A stretch of 64,000 nucleotides of DNA from positions 310,001-374,000 of the forward strand of contig NZ_CP062137.1 in assembly GCF_014843355.1 (NCBI RefSeq), in the 5' to 3' direction. Positions 60,051 to 64,000 of the stretch are shown in pieces. The stretch comes from Actinobacillus sp. GY-402. GTDB taxonomy: Bacteria; Pseudomonadota; Gammaproteobacteria; Enterobacterales; Pasteurellaceae. Each line of letters starts with the position of its first letter. Positions within the stretch are counted from its first letter, which is position 1. Below the pieces are notes generated by a model that was given only the letters and a program-made list of their open reading frames with translations, did no database searches and was not told the origin of the DNA. A program made the translations under genes and the position numbers.

Positions 60051-61014
60051 TTTGATGAGATCAAAGTGCGGTCAAAAATTGATGAGTTTAGGCATTTTAA
60101 CCTTAATTGCCGTCGGCCTGTATTTGTTTTACCACTTACCGAATCGCTGGGAATACGCGCTGTATCACCGCAGTTTAAGCTTGCTGGCGATTGTTATTAC
60201 CGGCGTTGCAATCGCTTTAGCGACCATGATTTTTCAAACCGTGGTGAATAATCGGATTCTGACGCCGAGCATTCTGGGATTGGACAGTTTGTTTTTGTTG
60301 ATTCAGACAGTAATTATCTTTTTATTCGGTTCCGCTACCCTAATGTCGGTGAACCCGATTGTGCTGTTTTTGGCGTCTACCGCGAGCATGGTATTGTTTG
60401 CCGTGGCGTTGTATCACTTTATGTTCAACAAGGAACGGCAGAATATTTTCTTTTTGTTATTGGTGGGAATTATTTTCGGCACGCTGTTTCAGAGCCTGAC
60501 GACATTTATGGAAGTGTTGATTGATCCGAACGAATTTCAAATTGCGCAGGATATCGGTTTCGCCAGTTTTAACCGCATCAATATTCATATTTTATGGTTG
60601 GCGGCGGCAGTGCTGCTGGTCGGCGTTTTGATTACGCTGCGCTATTTATGTTATTTCGATGTTTTGTGCTTAGGACGGGATGTCGCGATTAACCTTGGCG
60701 TGCCTTATCAACGTTTAACCAAGCGACTGCTGATTTTGGTCGCCGTATTGGTGTCGGTTTCTACCGCATTGGTCGGGCCGTTGACGTTTTTAGGCTTATT
60801 AGTGATGAACCTCACCTTCGAATTTATGCCGACCCATAAACATAAAATACTGATTCCGGCGGCAATGCTGATTTCCGTTATTACGTTGCTTATCGGGCAA
60901 GTACTGGTATCGCAGGTGTTCACTTTTAATACGACCTTAAGCATTATTATTAATTTTGTCGGCGGCGTATATTTTATTTATTTACTGTTAAGAACGAGCA
61001 GACAATGGCAATAG
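60043..61014 (+). CDS. Siderophore ABC transporter permease 2 (FecCD family)
   Basis: The second permease of the importer overlaps the first by 8 bp; the ATG at 60043 gives 323 residues. It has RSLSLLAIVITGVAIALATM and STALVGPLTFLGLLVMNLTF, the two most conserved FecCD regions. The first codons contain an uptake signal, which encodes the residues SKCGQK, and a second ATG at 60055 is possible. The gene overlaps the ATPase gene by 10 bp, so the operon is translationally coupled. The heterodimeric permease pair would form the membrane channel. Confidence 0.87.
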   Translation: MVNLMRSKCGQKLMSLGILTLIAVGLYLFYHLPNRWEYALYHRSLSLLAIVITGVAIALATMIFQTVVNNRILTPSILGLDSLFLLIQTVIIFLFGSATLMSVNPIVLFLASTASMVLFAVALYHFMFNKERQNIFFLLLVGIIFGTLFQSLTTFMEVLIDPNEFQIAQDIGFASFNRINIHILWLAAAVLLVGVLITLRYLCYFDVLCLGRDVAINLGVPYQRLTKRLLILVAVLVSVSTALVGPLTFLGLLVMNLTFEFMPTHKHKILIPAAMLISVITLLIGQVLVSQVFTFNTTLSIIINFVGGVYFIYLLLRTSRQWQ

Positions 61015-61775
61015 AACTTCGAGATATTTACAAGCGGTACGGCGATAAAGTGGTGGTGGATAACGTGTCCGTCACTATTCCGCAGGGCAAAATCACCTCG
61101 TTTATCGGCCCCAACGGAGCGGGGAAAAGCACCGTATTATCCGTTATGAGCCGCCTGATTTCGCCCGAATCCGGCGATGTGTTGTTGAACGGTCGATCCT
61201 TAATGGCGCAAAAGAGCGCTGATATTGCCAAACAATTATCTATTTTGAAGCAATCGAATCACATCAGTTTGCGTTTAACGGTGGAAGATTTGGTGGCGTT
61301 CGGCCGTTTTCCTTATTCCAAAGGAAATCTCACAAAAATCGACCGCACTTTTATTGATAACGCTATCGGTTACATGAATTTGGACGAATTTCGTGATCAG
61401 TATATTGATAATTTAAGCGGCGGTCAGCGCCAGCGCGCTTATATTGCCATGACGCTGGCGCAGGATACGGATTATATTTTGTTGGACGAACCCTTAAATA
61501 ATCTGGATATGAAACATTCCGTGCAGATTATGCAAGTGTTGCGCAGGCTGGTATCGGAGCTGGGCAAAACCGTGGTGATTGTGATTCACGACATTAATTT
61601 CGCCTCCTGTTATTCGGATTTCATTATTGCCATGAAAAACGGAAAGCTCGTGGAGCAGGGCGCGGTCGAAGATATTATGCAAAGCGACGTATTACAGAAA
61701 ATTTACGATATGTTCATTCCGATTCAGGAAATAGACGGATATAAAATCGCCACTTATTTTAGACATTCCAATTAA
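61005..61775 (+). CDS. Siderophore ABC transporter ATP-binding protein
   Basis: The 256-residue ATPase of the importer has [17 protein letters not shown] (Walker A), NLSGGQRQRAYIAMTLAQ (signature), ILLDEPLNNLD (Walker B) and VIHDINFAS. It fits the FecE/FepC group that serves iron-siderophore importers. The ATG overlaps the preceding permease. An uptake signal at about 61343 encodes RTF within the helical domain. The last part, MFIPIQEIDGYKIATYF, lies outside the core and is typical of the YclP subgroup. Confidence 0.92.
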   Translation: MAIELRDIYKRYGDKVVVDNVSVTIPQGKITSFIGPNGAGKSTVLSVMSRLISPESGDVLLNGRSLMAQKSADIAKQLSILKQSNHISLRLTVEDLVAFGRFPYSKGNLTKIDRTFIDNAIGYMNLDEFRDQYIDNLSGGQRQRAYIAMTLAQDTDYILLDEPLNNLDMKHSVQIMQVLRRLVSELGKTVVIVIHDINFASCYSDFIIAMKNGKLVEQGAVEDIMQSDVLQKIYDMFIPIQEIDGYKIATYFRHSN

Positions 61776-61793
61776 CGAAGAAAGGATAGAAAA

Positions 61794-62699
61794 ATGAAAA
61801 AAACATTATCAGTTTTAGCAGTCGGTTTGACCGCACTTTGGTCGGTCAATGTTCAGGCGGGTAACATAACGGTGGAAAATTATGCCGGGAAGCAAATCGT
61901 GCCGGAAAATCCGCAGAAAGTTGTGGTGCTGGATTTGGGCGCGTTAGACAGTTTACGCGAACTGGGCGTGAAAGATCGGGTGGTAGGCGTGTCAAAAGGC
62001 AGCATGCCGGATTATCTGAGTGAATTTTCGGATGACAAATACGCCGATATGGGTTCCCTGGTCGAACCTTCTTTCGAAAATATTAATGAAGCGGAACCGG
62101 ATTTAATTATCGCCTCGCCGCGCCAGCGTAAAGTGGTTGACCGATTGAAAGAAATCGCACCGGTGTTTTATATCGACAATAATTACACCGATTATTACGC
62201 GTCGTTCCAACAAAATATTCTAGCGTTAGGTAAAATTTTCAATCAGGAAAGCGCGGCAAAAGAAAAACTGGCGTTATTGGATAAACGTTTTTCGGCGTTG
62301 GAAACCTTAACCAAAAATAAAACGGCGTTAGTGACTTTAGTGAACGAAAGCAAAATCAGCGCTTTCGGCGATAAATCCCGTTATGCATTGGTTTATCAAA
62401 AATTCGGTTTTACGCCGATTGACACCAATTTGAGCGGCTCAACCCACGGCAACAGCGTCGGATTTGAGTATGTGGCGGAGAAAAATCCCGATTATTTACT
62501 CGTGGTGGATCGCACCGCCGCCATCACGGATAAAGTTAACAATGCGCAAACCGTGCTGAATAACGAAATTATTAACAAAACCAAAGCGGCCCAGAATCAC
62601 CATATTGTGTATTTGAATGCCGCCAACTGGTATCTTGCTTTCGGCGGTTTGCAATCCATGAATACGATGATTGATGAAATTGCTCATGCCGTTAAGTAA
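61794..62699 (+). CDS. Siderophore-binding periplasmic protein
   Basis: The 301-residue protein has a Sec signal (about residues 1-22, ending VQA) with no lipobox cysteine, so it is a free periplasmic protein as usual in Gram-negatives. The mature part is a class III binding protein: VVVLDLGALDSLRELGV at the start of the first lobe, EPSFENINEAEPDLIIASPRQ, and NAANWYLAFGGLQSMNTMI at the end. It resembles FatB/YclQ-type binders of catecholates. An uptake signal inside the signal peptide encodes LTAL. AAGAAAGGATAGAAA precedes the start, and a paired terminator follows. Confidence 0.9.
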   Translation: MKKTLSVLAVGLTALWSVNVQAGNITVENYAGKQIVPENPQKVVVLDLGALDSLRELGVKDRVVGVSKGSMPDYLSEFSDDKYADMGSLVEPSFENINEAEPDLIIASPRQRKVVDRLKEIAPVFYIDNNYTDYYASFQQNILALGKIFNQESAAKEKLALLDKRFSALETLTKNKTALVTLVNESKISAFGDKSRYALVYQKFGFTPIDTNLSGSTHGNSVGFEYVAEKNPDYLLVVDRTAAITDKVNNAQTVLNNEIINKTKAAQNHHIVYLNAANWYLAFGGLQSMNTMIDEIAHAVK

Positions 62700-62707
62700 T
62701 GGAAACG

Positions 62708-62743
62708 AAAAAGTGCGGTCAAATTTGACCGCACTTTTTTTAC
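62708..62743. terminator. Paired uptake-signal terminator after the siderophore operon
   Basis: AAAAAGTGCGGTCAAA (62708-62723) is directly followed by its exact complement (62724-62739) and more T. It is a 32-bp perfect palindrome and an obvious bidirectional terminator. Confidence 0.9.
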
Positions 62744-62747
62744 TTTT

Positions 62748-62910
62748 CGGTATTATGTAGCGGTTGCACAAAAGTCAATTTTAGGAAAATTTATGTAGGG
62801 GCGGGGTTTATCCCCGCCCGTAAGCCCTGATATTTGAATGAGATTCGGGCGGGGATAAACCCCGCCCCTACGAAAACATTAAATGTTTGTGCAACTGCTA
62901 CATAATACCG
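62748..62910. mobile_element. MITE-like nested palindrome of about 163 bp
   Basis: Outer arms of 25 bp (62748-62772 and 62886-62910) are inverted repeats with one mismatch, beginning CGGTATTATGTAGC. Inside, 26-bp GC-rich arms (62795-62820 and 62846-62871) are perfect inverted repeats based on GGGGCGGGGTTTATCCCC. There is no open reading frame. This fits a non-autonomous MITE or REP-type element between the siderophore operon and adk. No clear target duplication is visible beyond the arms. Confidence 0.65.
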
Positions 62911-62924
62911 TTACTTTTCCCGAA

Positions 62925-63584
<660 letters not shown>

Positions 63585-63706
63585 TCAAATTAACCCGCTT
63601 ACCTTACCTTTGTTGTAGCCTAAACTCAAGCTTTGAAGGGAAATATTTGGGTTTTATCGACGGTTTTTTGTGTCAGGTCTAAAAAAACGGTGCGTTTGGC
63701 TTGTTG

Positions 63707-64000
63707 TCAGGCGCTGTTTTTTCCGTTCCAGGGCGCCACCCAGTAAAGACAAAGCATGCCGGGAACGGCAAGGAAAAAGCAGAGCCAGAAATAATCGTAA
63801 TAACCCAGTGCATTAATCCATGCTCCCGCCTGCGTGTTTAAAGTGGCGCGCGGCAGCGCGGACAAACTGGTAAATAGCGCCAGTTGCGTGGCGGTATAAA
63901 GCGGGTTGGTTTCCCGCGCCATAAACGCCACGAAGGCGGAGGTGCCTAATCCGACGCCGATATATTCCGCCGCAATCACTAAACTGAGTATAAAAATTTC
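63707..64000 (-). CDS. AmpG-like MFS permease, C-terminal part (cut by window edge)
   Basis: The frame is open from the window end to the stop at 63707, giving 97 residues, so the 5' part is outside. The sequence SLVIAAEYIGVGLGTSAFVA and MARETNPLYTATQLALFTSL correspond to the last helices of AmpG-type major facilitator proteins, which import muropeptides for recycling. It ends LYWVAPWNGKNSA. The position next to adk is the same as in Haemophilus. The call rests on the C-terminal quarter only. Confidence 0.75.
   Translation of the reverse strand, partial: EIFILSLVIAAEYIGVGLGTSAFVAFMARETNPLYTATQLALFTSLSALPRATLNTQAGAWINALGYYDYFWLCFFLAVPGMLCLYWVAPWNGKNSA

Overview
The window is a chromosome segment from a gamma-proteobacterium of the family Pasteurellaceae. 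The main evidence is the Haemophilus-type DNA uptake signal (core AAGTGCGGT or its complement), which I count about forty times in 64 kb, often as inverted pairs acting as terminators. Gene order also matches Haemophilus neighbourhoods: birA-guaB-guaA, ispB/rplU-rpmA-obgE, lptC-lptA-lptB-ptsN-rapZ without rpoN, znuBC/mepM, and adk next to an ampG-like gene. Moderate GC, a complete sucrose PTS route and proline catabolism suggest a rumen-type relative such as Basfia or Mannheimia succiniciproducens. The species is a guess from gene content.

Layout. 0-5.3 kb: biotin ligase (cut by the window edge), GMP synthesis (guaB, guaA), a HAD phosphatase, a broken BRO-type gene and a GFA-family protein. 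5.3-9 kb: a small membrane protein, tRNA-Ser, cmoB and putP. 9-15.4 kb: rng, tldD, argD behind a tandem ArgR operator, a strong candidate small RNA, and scrA. 15.5-20.8 kb: queH, and ispB divergent from rplU-rpmA-DMT transporter-obgE. 20.9-27.4 kb: serC, hisC, aroA, lysC and a shikimate-dehydrogenase-like gene. 27.5-30.8 kb: the LPS transport genes lptCAB with ptsN and rapZ. 30.9-35 kb: a Gly-Leu-Cys tRNA cluster, metB, trxA, a secreted protein and rluC, followed by a long leader and rne. 38.1-40.9 kb: msrQ, msrP and a methionine-rich secreted peptide, divergent from an ECF sigma factor and a small zinc-binding anti-sigma candidate. 41-48.9 kb: mrp, metG with a 112-bp tandem duplication, purA, scrB and scrK. 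49-55.4 kb: tyrS, a Fur-controlled candidate small RNA, and the putA-putP2 operon with a CRP site. 55.6-64 kb: znuBC divergent from mepM, a four-gene siderophore ABC importer, a MITE-like nested palindrome, adk and the end of an ampG-like gene.

How the genes connect. Sucrose use is assembled from two loci about 30 kb apart: scrA imports and phosphorylates, scrB cleaves, and scrK phosphorylates the fructose. Proline use has two sodium symporters plus a bifunctional PutA that lacks its DNA-binding repressor domain; near-consensus CRP sites lie upstream of both put loci. The most interesting module is the oxidative-stress locus around 39-41 kb, which resembles known systems where a methionine-rich periplasmic peptide soaks up hypochlorite and MsrPQ regenerates it under ECF sigma control. 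Two intergenic candidates, near 13.6 and 50.3 kb, have a sigma70 promoter and an intrinsic terminator at small-RNA distances; the second carries tandem Fur boxes. A hairpin-rich repeat of about 110 bp occurs three times in intergenic DNA.
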